Below, piece after piece: positions 27,446 through 36,819 of a stretch of DNA of 36,819 nucleotides. Both the position numbers and the translations under genes were made by a program. Numbering within the stretch: position 1 is the stretch's first letter; every line of letters begins with the position of its first letter. The DNA is from Gryganskiella cystojenkinii. Its lineage: Eukaryota > Mortierellomycota > Mortierellomycetes > Mortierellales > Mortierellaceae. The notes beneath the pieces were generated by a model. The model was not told the origin of the DNA. It did no database searches and worked only from the letters and a program-made list of their open reading frames with translations. The stretch lies in contig JAAAIG010000059.1 in NCBI GenBank assembly GCA_015852425.1, positions 1 to 36,819 of the forward strand, read 5' to 3'.

Positions 27446-29162
27446 ATGACATCCCTCTCAACCAACAAGCGCCTTGAGCAGATCAAGGACCACATCATTG
27501 GTAACAAGACTACCTAATGCACAAAAGGAATTTCGCTACCCAACCTGTCTCGGCTCAGGAACAGCAGGGGGTCGCTAACCCTCCTTTCCCATCCCTCTTA
27601 TTAGGACGACACTCTCACCGCGAGCGTTTTATCCATAGCAGACACCCTGACGATGTCGTTATTGTCTCGTAAGTCCCATCCATTTGCCCCTAGTTTAGTT
27701 GACTAATTTCTGCTCCTCTTCTTCGTACCTTAAGAAGCAATTCACGCCTGTGCTCACTCTATATACGTTGTTCATCCTTGGTAAACACTCATTAGTGCGG
27801 TCCGCACACCGATCTGCAGAGCTGGTAAGGGAGGTTTCAAGGACATGTACCCCGAAGATCTCTTGTCTGTCATCTTGCGCGCCGCGGCCGAAAGGGCCAA
27901 GATCGACCCTGCGCTCGTCAATGATATCCAAACGGGCAACGTCCTTCAAGAACTCGGTGGCATCAAAGTCGGTCGCGCGGCCATGTTCACTGCCGGGTTC
28001 CCTTACACAACCACTTATGCAGTCTTGAACCGTCAATGTTCCTCGGGTCTTCAAGCTTGCAGTTATATCGCGAATGCTATCCGCGCTGGAGAGATCGATG
28101 TCGGTATCGGTGCTGGTGTCGAGTCCATGACCCATGATTACGGTTCGAAATCCATGCCCAAGAGAATCTCGCCCACTATCAAGGCCGGTCCTGGCGCCGC
28201 GGATTGTTTTGTTCCCATGGGCATCACCTCTGAGAATGTTGCCAGTGACTTTTCAATCAGTCGTGAGGATCAAGACAGGTTCTCGGTCGAATCCCATGAG
28301 AAGGCTTTGAAGGCTCAAGCGCAAGGGTTGTTTGATTCTGAGATTGTGCCTGTAAAGGTCCAACAAAAGACCATCATCAAGAAGGATGGTGAACCGGACA
28401 AGGAGGAGATTCGGGAGGTCGTGATCTCCAAGGACGAGGGTCCTCGTGCTGGATCGACCGTTGAGAAACTGGGCAAGCTCAAGCCAGTCTTCAAGAAGGA
28501 TGGCTCTACCACAGCCGGCAACGCATCCCAAGTCTCGGATGGTGCTGCTGCTGTTGTGTTGATGCGTAGAAGCAAAGCAGAGGAGTTGGGTTGCAAGGTC
28601 TTGGCCCGTTGGGGTGGTGCTCGTGTAGTCGGTTGCCCTCCCAGGATCATGGGTATTGGTCCTGCGGTCGCGATCCCAGCGGTCTTGAAGGATGTGGGAC
28701 TTGAGGTGGATGATGTTGACATCTTTGAGATCAACGAGGCTTTTGCATCCCAGGCGATTTACTGTGTTCGTCATTTGGGAATCAAGTCTGAGAAAGTCAA
28801 TCCCAAGGGAGGCGCTATTGCACTCGGCCATGTAAGTCAGAGTAAAGGCGGCTTGTTACTTATAGGTTGTCCAATGAGTTTTCTCTGTTACTGATCAGTC
28901 TATCCTTTGTGTGTGTGAAATTAGCCCCTGGGTATGACAGGTGCACGCCAGATGGCGACGCTGATCTCGCAGTTGCACCACACCAAGGAAAAGATTGGTG
29001 TGATCTCGATGTGCTATGGCATTGGAGGGGTGAGTAACCGTGATATTGTTGTTATTGACCTTTTGAACGAAAGGAAGTGAAGGGAGGAACACGAACTTAC
29101 GTACACATCCTCTTTACATCCAATAGGGTATGGCTGCGGTGATTGTCAACGAGCAGGATTAG
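27446..29162 (+). CDS. POT1: Peroxisomal 3-ketoacyl-CoA thiolase, 431 aa, five exons
   Basis: Exons are 27446-27500, 27605-27668, 27796-28831, 28925-29029 and 29127-29162, all in phase. The enzyme performs the last step of beta-oxidation, cleaving 3-ketoacyl-CoA with CoA to acetyl-CoA and a shortened acyl-CoA. The N-terminus carries a PTS2 import signal RLEQIKDHI at residues 9-17 (R-L-x5-H-hydrophobic), almost the same as in yeast Pot1. The nucleophile Cys121 lies in NRQCSSGLQA. NEAFASQA and GGAIALGHPLG bring the active-site His385, and the second catalytic Cys415 lies in SMCYGIGGGMAAV, whose Gly run is split by the last intron. Length fits the family. Two very short end exons (55 and 36 nt) carry the targeting signal and the C-terminus. 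Confidence 0.96.
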
Positions 29163-29415
29163 ATAAAAAACGCCACCAAATATTTCAATCAAAATAAAAA
29201 AGGCGCTGCTTTTTTATTCGTTTCCTTTCTTTCCCCTCCATCCCTCACCTTTCCCCCCTCTCTTCAACTGCATTGCCACCGCAGCGACCATACCATAAAA
29301 CATCACTCGCTGCGCTCACTCACATCCTACTCTTCACATTGCGCTGGATGTTACACATTCTTTGACTCGTATACACCCATTCATTTCCATAACTTTCCAT
29401 TGGAGTTTCGTCTTG

Positions 29416-30792
29416 ATGTCGTCCGGGACCTTGGACCTGGTGTCCAACTTTTCCTGCCTGACTTCGAAAAAGAACCATGAGGAGGCCATGAAGATTCTCA
29501 AAAAAGTGGCTACAATGGTAACAGTTGTTTCTATGTCCTCCACGTCTATGTCGTATTAGACACTGAAAAAAAAGCATCTAACCTTTACGTTATATCCTTG
29601 TTGTTTTGAAAATAAGGTCCGACCGATCATGAAGGCTCATGGATGGAAAATCACACACCTGGAAGAGTTTTACCGAAAGGGTCTCTTGGGAATGAACACA
29701 AACCGAGGTTGGAAGATTCAACTCTGTCTTCGATACCACAGCGACGAGAACTTGTTCTTACCCTGGGAAGAAATCCTTGGGACCATGCTACACGAGCTAG
29801 CACATAATATCCGAGGCCCTCACGACGAAAAATTTTACAAGGCTTTGAATGATCTGAATGACGAGTATGACAAGGTTGTCGCTTCCGGTTACAAAGGCGA
29901 AGGTTTCGATGCAGATGGACATCGACTCGGGTCTAGGGGTCTTCGACCAGGAGGTGGCTTTGGCGGATCAGGGAACACGATTGGTGGTGGATTTAAGGAT
30001 ATAGGCGCAGGCGTTCGTCTGGTCGGAGGACCTGTCGCTGCGGAAGGTCTGGTCTCAGGTGGAACTCGCGCCGCTGCTGTGCTGGCTGCCGAGAAACGGC
30101 GACAGACGAACGAGATGATGCTACCAGCTGGAGGACGGAGGTTGGGCGGAGGTCCAGGTCCTGGCGGAAATGAGGGTAAAGCCGGCACGGGTGGAAAGCT
30201 GAACGAGAAGGGTTTCTGGGAGCAGTGGCATAGTCCTGGAGAATTGGCAGCATTGGCAGCGGAACAACGAGCCAAGGATCAACTCTGGTGCGGTTCCTCG
30301 AATTCATCAAGCAATAACGATCTCCAAGGATCGGATAGTGCTGATTCCGCTAGTACTTCTTCAAATCAGAAACCACCGACATTGTCAAACTCAAGTTCAA
30401 GTTCAAGTTCAAAGCCAATCACCGAGGACAAAAAGGGTAATACCGTACCGACCACCACCAGCACGAAATTGCCGTCGTCGTCTTCCTCCTTGACCGCGTC
30501 AAGGACACACAAAGCTTTGGAACCCCTTAAACGTGCCAACGCGCCTGTTGTAGACCTCACAGACGACTATTTGGGACGCGATAAACCAACACCCGCAAAC
30601 AAAAAGACAAAGACTTCCACATCATCGGCTTCTGGTTACACCCTGAGCTCACCCAACCCGCAGCCTCAAGAGCAGCAGTCGTTACAGCAAAACTGGGCCG
30701 AATGGTCCTGCCCTGCTTGTACGCTCGTAAATAGACCCTTGGTTCTTCAGTGCGAATGTTGCTTGACCCTTCGGCCATCCAGCGATAACTAA
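29416..30792 (+). CDS. WLM-domain metalloprotease (Wss1-like) with RanBP2 finger, 425 aa
   Basis: Exons are 29416-29517 and 29617-30792, joined in phase 0. Wss1/Spartan-type proteases cut proteins crosslinked to DNA. The WLM domain covers residues 1 to about 150: NHEEAMKILKKVATM, then MKAHGWKITHLEEF, LLGMNTNRGWKIQL and the zinc site HELAH at 93-97, with the third His at 103 in GPHDEKFY. The middle (150-340) is Gly-rich, then Ser-rich low-complexity. VVDLTDD at 345-351 has the form of a SUMO-interacting motif next to acids. The C-terminus, residues 397-421, is a RanBP2-type zinc finger (WSCPACTLVN, then CECC), which in such proteins binds ubiquitin or RNA. The start ATG is the first in the open frame that leaves a typical N-terminus; an upstream exon cannot be excluded. 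Yeast Wss1 lacks this finger, plant and other WLM proteins have it. Confidence 0.88.
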
Positions 30793-31366
30793 TCCCTGTA
30801 AAATCAGACCTCGCAGTTCACAAAACTTTCTTGTAAAATACATTGTATCATTCTCAAACCATCAAGTAGAGGCCAGGGTCAAGTAGCGAGGGATAATGTC
30901 ACTCTTCCAAACAACATCTGCGGATCAAACTATGGAGACATAAAACCTAGATGACAACGAGCGTAGCATACATTACGACAAGATAACAAACAAGGACAAG
31001 AGGCAATTTTTTTTTGGTGACATGCTGATTTATTCTTTAGTGTCGATAACACGCAGAGGACGCGACAGTGGTAAACTTGAGATGACAATGATGAAGAGTA
31101 ATAATGTACAAAACGATCTTAAAGAATGCAAGGATAGGAGTTAAAACAATATAAAACAAATGCAAAGAAGGAAAAGTGAAAAAAGAAAAGATACCGATCG
31201 GGAGAGAGGGGGGAGGAAGGAGAACAGAAGTATGCAATAATGTGAAGAAAAGTGAGGGAAGGGAATCATCAGTATCAAAGAGTTTTTTGTTCAAAGTGCG
31301 AATGGAAGGGGGGATATCACGGGAAACGAAAAGGTATCAAGTGTTGGAAAGTGACAAGGAGCGGAT
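30793..31366. other. Convergent 3' flank between the WLM protease and NSR1
   Basis: AT- and A/G-rich spacer of 574 bp between converging genes. No coding sequence or strong element seen. Confidence 0.55.
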
Positions 31367-32518
31367 TTAGAAGGTCTTCTTGGATCCCTGGAAGGAACCG
31401 AAACCACCACGACCGCCACGGCCACCACGGTCACCACCGAAACCACCACGTCCACCGCGACCGCCACGACCACCACGGTCACCACCGAAGCCACCACGGC
31501 CACCGCCACGACCACCACGGCCGCCACGGCCACCGAATCCACCACCGAATCCACCACCGTTACCGCCCTCGGGCTTCTTGCCGGCGAAATCCAAACGGCA
31601 GGGGCGACCGGCGAGGTCGGTACCGTTGTAGGCAATAGCAGCCTTGGCCTCATCGACGGACGAGAACTGGATGTAACCGAAACCCTTGGCCTGACCGGTC
31701 TCACGGTCAGTGGGGAGGCGGACGGAGATGATCTCACCGACATCGGCAAAGGCACCACGGAGATCATCCTCAGTGGCCTGGAAGGACAAGTTTCCGACAA
31801 AGAGAGTGTCCGAAGCATCACCAGTAGGAGCGTTGTTGAAGGACTTGGCACCGGCCTCCTTCTTGGGGCGGGACTCGGAGAGATCAACACGGATGGCACG
31901 GCCATCGATTTCCTTTCCAGCCAAGGCCAAAGCGGCGTTGGCACCCTCACCGTTAGCAAACTCGACGTAAGCGAAACTATTTTGTTCACGATACAAAAGA
32001 AGGAGAGAGAGAAAGTAAGTAAAACATTTAAAAGATAAAACATGTAATGAAACAAGCAGTGGCAAAGAGAAAAATACATACCCCTTGGAGCGCTGGGAGT
32101 CACGGTCGGTGATGACACGGACATCGAGAATCTCACCGCACTCGGCAAACTCGGTACGGAGCCAGTCGTTGTCGACGTTCCAGGACAAACCACCGACAAA
32201 GACGGTGGCAGAGGCAGCGGGGGCCTCCTCGGTCTTGGACTTCTTGACAGGGGTCTCCTCAACGGCATCGGCCTTGCGCTTGGAAGACTCGGAGTCAGAG
32301 CTGGCAGCAGACTCATCCTTGGTCTCCTCCTCAGAGTCAGAGTCAGAAGAGTCATCATCGGACTTCTCCTCCTTCTCCTCCTCTTCGGAATCAGATGAGT
32401 CCGAGGCAGAGGATTCGGAATCAGATGAGGAGGCCTCGGCCTTCTTCTCGACCTTGGCGGACTTGGACTCGGCCTTGACGGCCTTGGAGGAGCTCTTGAC
32501 GGCAACGGACTTGGCCAT
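31367..32518 (-). CDS. NSR1: Nsr1/Gar2/nucleolin-like RNA-binding protein, 348 aa, two exons
   Basis: Minus-strand exons 32518-32082 and 31976-31367 join inside codon Gly in RSKGFAYVEF across a GTATGT...AATAG intron. The protein acts in the nucleolus in pre-rRNA processing and 40S assembly. Residues 1-100 alternate lysine-rich and serine/acidic tracts (SDSEEEEKEEKSDDDSSDSD), likely casein kinase II targets, with a nuclear signal-like KRKADAVEETPVKKSK. RRM1 (about 104-180) has RNP2 VFVGGLSW and RNP1 KGFAYVEF; RRM2 (about 204-281) has LFVGNLSF and KGFGYIQF. The tail from about 285 is a GAR domain of RGG repeats, an arginine methylation target. This N-acidic, two-RRM, RGG order is that of Nsr1 and Gar2. 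The repeated DNA of the tail makes long antisense open frames, which are not genes. Confidence 0.93.
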   Translation of the reverse strand: MAKSVAVKSSSKAVKAESKSAKVEKKAEASSSDSESSASDSSDSEEEEKEEKSDDDSSDSDSEEETKDESAASSDSESSKRKADAVEETPVKKSKTEEAPAASATVFVGGLSWNVDNDWLRTEFAECGEILDVRVITDRDSQRSKGYVFFSLPLLVSLHVLSFKCFTYFLSLLLLYREQNSFAYVEFANGEGANAALALAGKEIDGRAIRVDLSESRPKKEAGAKSFNNAPTGDASDTLFVGNLSFQATEDDLRGAFADVGEIISVRLPTDRETGQAKGFGYIQFSSVDEAKAAIAYNGTDLAGRPCRLDFAGKKPEGGNGGGFGGGFGGRGGRGGRGGGRGGFGGDRGGRGGRGGRGGFGGDRGGRGGRGGFGSFQGSKKTF

Positions 32519-33410
32519 TTTTATAATATGTGTATGGGAGGGGTGGAAGTTGGAAGGGAGAGAGAGAAGGAACAAAATAATGAAAAGTCGTCCTCTCCTC
32601 AAAGAAGTAGTAAAGCCCCCTTGCAAGCAAAAAAAAAAAAGAAAAAAAAAGGCAGTCACATATAATAACAAAAGAAAAAAAGTCGTTCATGTTCCAATTT
32701 CCCATTTGCTTGCAGCAACCGCGATGTTGTCTGTACACGTCGTGCCTTTTTTTTTTTTTTTTCGTTAACACAAAGGCATCTCGACCGGCGCTCGCGCTCC
32801 GTGGTGCTGGTTTCCTTATTTTTTGTTTTCAGTGAAAACTGTTTGTAGTGATCATGATTTCCAACGGAAGAAGTCATCACCGGAATATCCAGCTTAGTTT
32901 GTCAGTTGTTCTTGTCCTAAAGTGACCAGGATATTCTCTTGCGCGACGAACGACTATCGAGTAAGATAGAGCGAACAAGAAAGCGATGGGGCCGTGGGAT
33001 GGCGCGCTATAGTGGTCTTTGGACCGTTTGTAGGTAGATCAGAGGCGATTGTTTGAAAGGACAAAACTTGGACGTGAAATCCAACTCTGGGCCCGCGTTT
33101 GTTCCCTTGATCATTAGACTGAAACGCGCAAATCCTTATAAAGTCGTTTGAAGGAGGTGGCTGTGCGGTGTCTGTTTGGCAAGATCTCCTCTTTGCTATG
33201 CATTTTCGATTTATTTTTTTTTAAAAAAAACATAACAGTATCTACGACTTTATACATCCTGCCTGGTACCCCAGCTCTCTTGATTGAAAGCAAGAGAGTT
33301 TCGCCCTGCTTTCGAGACAAGGGAGCTATGTCTGTCTCCTGTCCTCGGCCGTCCGCACCTTTTCGGCCGCAAGTTCGCACTTCCACCCTTTTTCTCCAAA
33401 ATGCTGCAGC

Positions 33411-33415
33411 CAATC
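33411..33415 (+). promoter_or_regulatory. CCAAT box in the ATF1/NSR1 spacer
   Basis: CCAATCAG sits 28 bp upstream of the CRE-like site. HAP-complex type element; which of the two divergent genes it serves is unknown. Confidence 0.35.
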
Positions 33416-33438
33416 AGATCACAGTGAGCTGTCGTCTA

Positions 33439-33445
33439 TGACGTA
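33439..33445 (+). promoter_or_regulatory. CRE-like site TGACGTA upstream of the bZIP gene
   Basis: TGACGTA matches seven of eight bases of TGACGTCA up to the sixth position, the binding site of Atf1/CREB-type bZIP factors. It lies about 1 kb upstream of the gene coding for exactly such a factor. Autoregulation is a possibility, not shown. Confidence 0.35.
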
Positions 33446-34457
33446 GTATCCTCATAACTGGAAGGGTGAGCCCAAGCTGAAAAGTCATACTCTTCCTTCG
33501 CTTTTTACTCTTTGCCCTTCCATTTGCAAAAAAACATACACCTTTGCCCAACTCTCATTACAAACCCTCTCTAACGAGGCATTCACATACCCTATTCTTT
33601 CCTCTCAACCTCCGGTCACTTGTAAGCATAACAAAAAAAGAGTCACTCACACCACGTTGTTTTCGGTGTATCATTTTGTGCCTTGTCTCTTTCCATGCCC
33701 TGGGTCTCGAAGAGGACTTTTCAGACCCCTTCTTCCTTTGCTCATTCATTCCATTGCCATGTACTACCCTGTTCACATTTAACTCCCAAATGTGCCCCTG
33801 TGCTTGAAAGCACAAGTAACAACAACGACAGCACTCAACTCAAACACAAGCGGCGCTCGTGTGGTGAACGAGCGGATTGGGAGAGAGGGAAAGAGGGGAC
33901 GGGGAGGCATTTTTTGGGTTGCACGATTCATGCCGTCATTGTTTTCCAACCGATAACATCGGTAACAAAAGAGCGCCTTTGCGTTCTTCCCATTCTTTTC
34001 CTCCCTTTATCTCTACCTTCTTCTCAAAGGACAGTACCATCACCAACGTAACCCCCACTCCTACTCAACGCTTTCCAATACAACCACGGTGGACTGTAAC
34101 CCATCGTAACCCATCGTATGATACAGAAGCAGAAGATGTAAAGAGAAGAAGCAGTAGACTTCAGCATTCTCAATTTCTCGGTCTAAAAAGTTCCACCCAG
34201 CTTGCGCTCCTTTCCTCCTTTTTTCTCTCTCTCTCTCTTTTTATCCTTTTGTTATTCAAGCCCCAAAGGTCTGAAGAAGACAGTTGTGTATTGAATTACT
34301 AACTATCCGACATCACGCTTTTACTTTTCCCTTTTCCTCTTCTCCTACTCCTTGATGACAATATCATTCGATAAGATAATCGCCCTTGAGACTTCTCCTC
34401 CCCCCTTTTTTCTCTCTCTTAATAATCCTCACTGCGTGTTTATCAGAGAACAGAAAG

Positions 34458-36433
34458 ATGACAACAGTTGACACCCTCTCTGCAGATCTTTGTGCAGGCA
34501 AGTTCCCTACAACAAAAAAAAAGAGATGAAAAAAAAAACTTGGCCACGACGAGATCAGGGCCAGTGATAAGGCTGAACGGTGCGGGAGGGGGGGAGAGAG
34601 AGACTCGTAGGGATAATATCATCTAAGAGCCTGCACCAACGCATAAAGCAGCCCTCGCCTAACCTTTGAAAATTTGATTTATCACCCTGGTAGACTACAA
34701 CAACCTCCACAACAATAACAAGCTTGATAAAGCATCCAACGGCAACGGATTCATGCAGGCAACAACAAAACTCGACATGGAACCTAACCCTTTCGAACAG
34801 AGCTTCTTGGGCATGAGCTCCGAACAGCAAGCCGCCGCAGCGGCCGCTTCGGCCAACGAAGGAGTGACTGGAGCAGTAACAACAACAGCCACTGGAGCAT
34901 CCTCAGAAGGTTCTTCAAAACCAGTCTTGCCTCCCATCGAGTCCATGTCTGGCCGGTTGGCCGCTGCTGGGAGTGATCAGTATGGAGGAGGATGGGATGC
35001 CCAATCTCTTCGTATGGGACCTCTCTCCCCTTCCATGCTGGAAGGGCCTCAGAACTCGGTCGTGGTGGTCACGAATGTAGCCACTGCTGCGCCTGTCTCA
35101 ACCGTTGCGTTCACATCCGCTGGAGGGATGACGACTCAAATTATGCCCACGACCGTTGTCGATAACGGATTTCCGTTTATGGCCACGACACAGGCCATGG
35201 CTACTCAGGTCATAGGCGCCCCAATTCAAGCTTCCGCCGCACCATACCCACAAAACATGTACAACCAAGCCATCCCCATGCAGCAGCAACAACAGCATCA
35301 CCAACAACAACCACATGGAGCATCACGACCTGGTCCACAGCATCCACAATACGCTGCCCATCCAAACGCTCACGGTCCTGCGCCGCCTATGCATGATCGA
35401 TACATGCCTCCCCAGAACGAGCACAATGGTGATGCGTTCAGTAACCTCCATCTCTTGAGTCAGGCGACGCAGCGAGAGATGTGGATCAAGCGCGAGAGTA
35501 TGGACGCCGCTGCTCACCCGAACCAACACATGCAACAGCAGCAACAGCACCACCACCACCATCAGCAACAACAACAACAACAACAACAGCAGCAACATCC
35601 TCAACAACACCACGTCCAGAACGGTCAAGGTATGGCCGGAATGACGGCGGTACAGAAGGCTCTAAGGGATGGTGTCGACCAGGGTTTGTCCCGAGGGGTT
35701 CGTAAAGTTGGGCTAGAATCTGAGGATAACAACAGTGATGATTCGGACCGGTCCAGACAGTCGAGCGAGGGTGCCGCCAACAACAGTGGCAACAACAAGA
35801 AGCGTCCTGCCTCCGAGGACAAGATGGATGATGAAGAAAAAAGACGAAACTTTTTGGAGCGCAATCGACAAGGTAAAATAGCGCAACCGAGAGTACATTT
35901 GCTGTATCGGAAAGTTAATGAGTAGCATTGCGGATCAAATTGTTCTTACTTTTTTTCTCTCTCTCTGACTCTGCACTCGCTTTTTCTTAGCCGCATTGAA
36001 GTGCCGTCAGCGTAAGAAGCAATGGTTGTCCAACTTGCAGGCCAAGGTGGAATACCTTTCGACAGATAATGAGCACCTTCAGAACCAGACTGCTGCTCTG
36101 AGGGACGAAATCATCCATCTTAAGGCACTCCTATTGGCCCACAAGGATTGTCCTGTTGCTCAGGCCAATGGTGTTTATGCCGAGACGATCAGTATTCCTC
36201 CTAACGGAATCGCCAATAGTGCTCGAGGCGGAGCCATGCCAGCAAACACGGCGGGTTCACTACAACAACCGAACAATATCCGAAACAACAGCATGAACGG
36301 TCAACGCGGAGGCGCCTTGCCTGCTCATGCCCCTCCACCTCCACAGATGCAGACCGGAGGTGGTGGTATGGGTCTGGCCGTTGGTGGTCACCCCAACATC
36401 CATGGTCAAGCTCAAGCCAGTGTGCGGTACTAG
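34458..36433 (+). CDS. ATF1: Atf1/CREB-type bZIP transcription factor, 553 aa, three exons
   Basis: Exons are 34458-34497, 34694-35872 and 35991-36433. It is the stress-activated nuclear factor downstream of Hog1/Sty1-type MAP kinases. Near the N-terminus MEPNPFEQSFLG matches the start of the osmotic-stress domain of Atf1 relatives, and GPLSPSMLEG (about residue 124) is the conserved MAPK-type Ser-Pro region. The middle has Gln/His-rich tracts. The bZIP region is near residues 393-460: KRRNFLERNRQAALKCRQRK with the N-x7-CR core, followed by a leucine zipper through YLSTDNEHLQ and LRDEIIHLKALL. Intron 2 splits the basic region. The first join needs a GC-AG intron (donor G/GCAAGT at 34498, acceptor GGTAG at 34693) to keep frame and gives DLCADYNNLHNNNKLDKAS. 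Otherwise translation could begin at ATG 34753 in the same frame. The C-terminal tail is Pro/Gly-rich. Confidence 0.92.
35281..35610 (+). repeat. CAG/CAA and CAC repeat tracts in ATF1
   Basis: Two Gln/His-coding tracts at 35281-35316 and 35530-35610, built from mixed CAG, CAA, CAC and CAT codons. The second has about eleven consecutive Gln codons after five His codons. Mixed codons point to selection for the amino acids rather than to recent slippage of one triplet. Length polymorphism among strains is expected. Confidence 0.7.
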
Positions 36434-36819
36434 ACTCAGTTGTTGCAGATTTATTTTGATTGCTTGCGTCAGAGATACTCTCCATCCTCTTTGCGAAACA
36501 TCTATCGACCAGATCTAGTCTTTTTTGCTTCATATTGTCTCTTTGCGCCATTTGCTTTTCTTGTTCTGTACCTACCTACACTCTCCTCCCTTTCATTTTC
36601 GATCTCAACTTGTATTTCTACGTCTTCTCACAAAAAACATCTCTTTTCGCATTCATTAAAAACACAAAAGCGCAATCGTGAATGTCCATTTTGAAAAATA
36701 TATTTAAAACATATGTATTTTGTGAGGTGGAGGAAGGGAAAATGGTATCTATTGCGATGAAGATGATGACTAATGAAAGAGCAAAGCAGGAAGCAAAAAA
36801 GCGACTGGAAAACAGATTA
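36434..36819. other. 3' flank of ATF1 to the window end
   Basis: AT-rich 3' untranslated and intergenic DNA. An AT-rich stretch AAATATATTTAAAA at about 36695-36708 could contain the poly(A) signal. No further gene is visible. Confidence 0.5.

Larger units (their letters stand above)
32519..34457. other. Long divergent spacer between NSR1 and ATF1
   Basis: Nearly 2 kb between divergent starts. No coding sequence is convincing; open frames are T/C or A/G low-complexity. It holds TATAAA at about 33137, a CCAAT box at 33411 and a CRE-like TGACGTA at 33439. The part nearest ATF1 (33480-34457) is very pyrimidine-rich, consistent with a long leader, possibly with an intron in the 5' UTR. Confidence 0.45.

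Noticed and set aside
31291..32505. 404-codon minus-strand frame over NSR1
   Set aside because: It is the shifted frame of the RGG and acidic repeats of NSR1. The NSR1 frame shows two complete RRMs, this one only Pro/Arg/Ser repeats.
35281..35610. Repeat array as CRISPR-like
   Set aside because: It is a Gln/His codon tract inside an open reading frame of a bZIP gene in a eukaryote; no spacers.
583..36433. YPD1 and ATF1 as a linked stress-signalling module
   Set aside because: Both belong to Hog1/Sty1-type signalling in fungi, but they are 34 kb apart with many unrelated genes between; chance linkage is the simpler view.

Overview
The window is nuclear DNA from a filamentous fungus. Every well-supported multi-exon gene has short GT-AG introns (about 60-200 nt, one of 480 nt), acceptors are pyrimidine-rich, and the proteins are fungal types (pleiotropic-drug-resistance ABC transporter, Ftr1 iron permease, D-arabinono-lactone oxidase, Atf1-type bZIP, Ypd1 phosphotransfer protein, Nsr1/Gar2 nucleolar protein). 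The intron density and protein style suggest an early-diverging lineage, perhaps Mucoromycota/Mortierellomycota. That placement is an inference, not a measurement.

Layout, left to right. (1) 1-853: last exon of a YPD1-like phosphorelay gene whose earlier exons are not in view. (2) 854-3421: gene-poor DNA with broken coding-like blocks in several frames and a cluster of homopolymers. (3) 3422-4018: a small secreted protein with eight mature cysteines, behind a clear TATA box. (4) 4783-5904: an intronless zinc-independent MDR oxidoreductase. (5) 5905-7541: weak or broken small ORFs. (6) 7655-8931: complex I assembly factor CIA30. (7) 9251-11572 (minus): NOG2 ribosome-assembly GTPase, divergent from (8) 11909-12843: cytochrome oxidase subunit VIa. 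(9) 13712-15896: lactone oxidase ALO1. (10) 17231-18828: FTR1 iron permease, preceded by two inverted copies of an iron-GATA site and a TATA box; a 10-N assembly gap lies in its third intron. (11) 18829-22018: gene-poor, with at least two decayed genes on the minus strand. (12) 22019-27097: full-length PDR transporter. (13) 27446-29162: peroxisomal 3-ketoacyl-CoA thiolase with a PTS2 signal. (14) 29416-30792: WLM-family metalloprotease with a C-terminal RanBP2-type finger. (15) 31367-32518 (minus): Nsr1/Gar2/nucleolin-like RNA-binding protein. (16) 34458-36433: Atf1/CREB-type bZIP factor whose first intron appears to be GC-AG.

The genes do not form one pathway or a biosynthetic cluster. They are mostly housekeeping genes: respiration (CIA30, COX6A), ribosome biogenesis (NOG2, NSR1), metabolism (ALO1, POT1), iron uptake (FTR1), export (PDR), DNA-protein crosslink repair (WLM) and stress signalling (YPD1 and ATF1 at opposite ends). 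They are separated by two decayed stretches. I found no CRISPR array, rRNA, tRNA or intact transposon, and nothing I can defend as a new system. The best leads are the iron-regulatory architecture of FTR1, the GC-AG intron of the bZIP gene, the cysteine-rich secreted protein and the decayed coding blocks. All splice joins were made by eye; each internal join keeps frame and family continuity.
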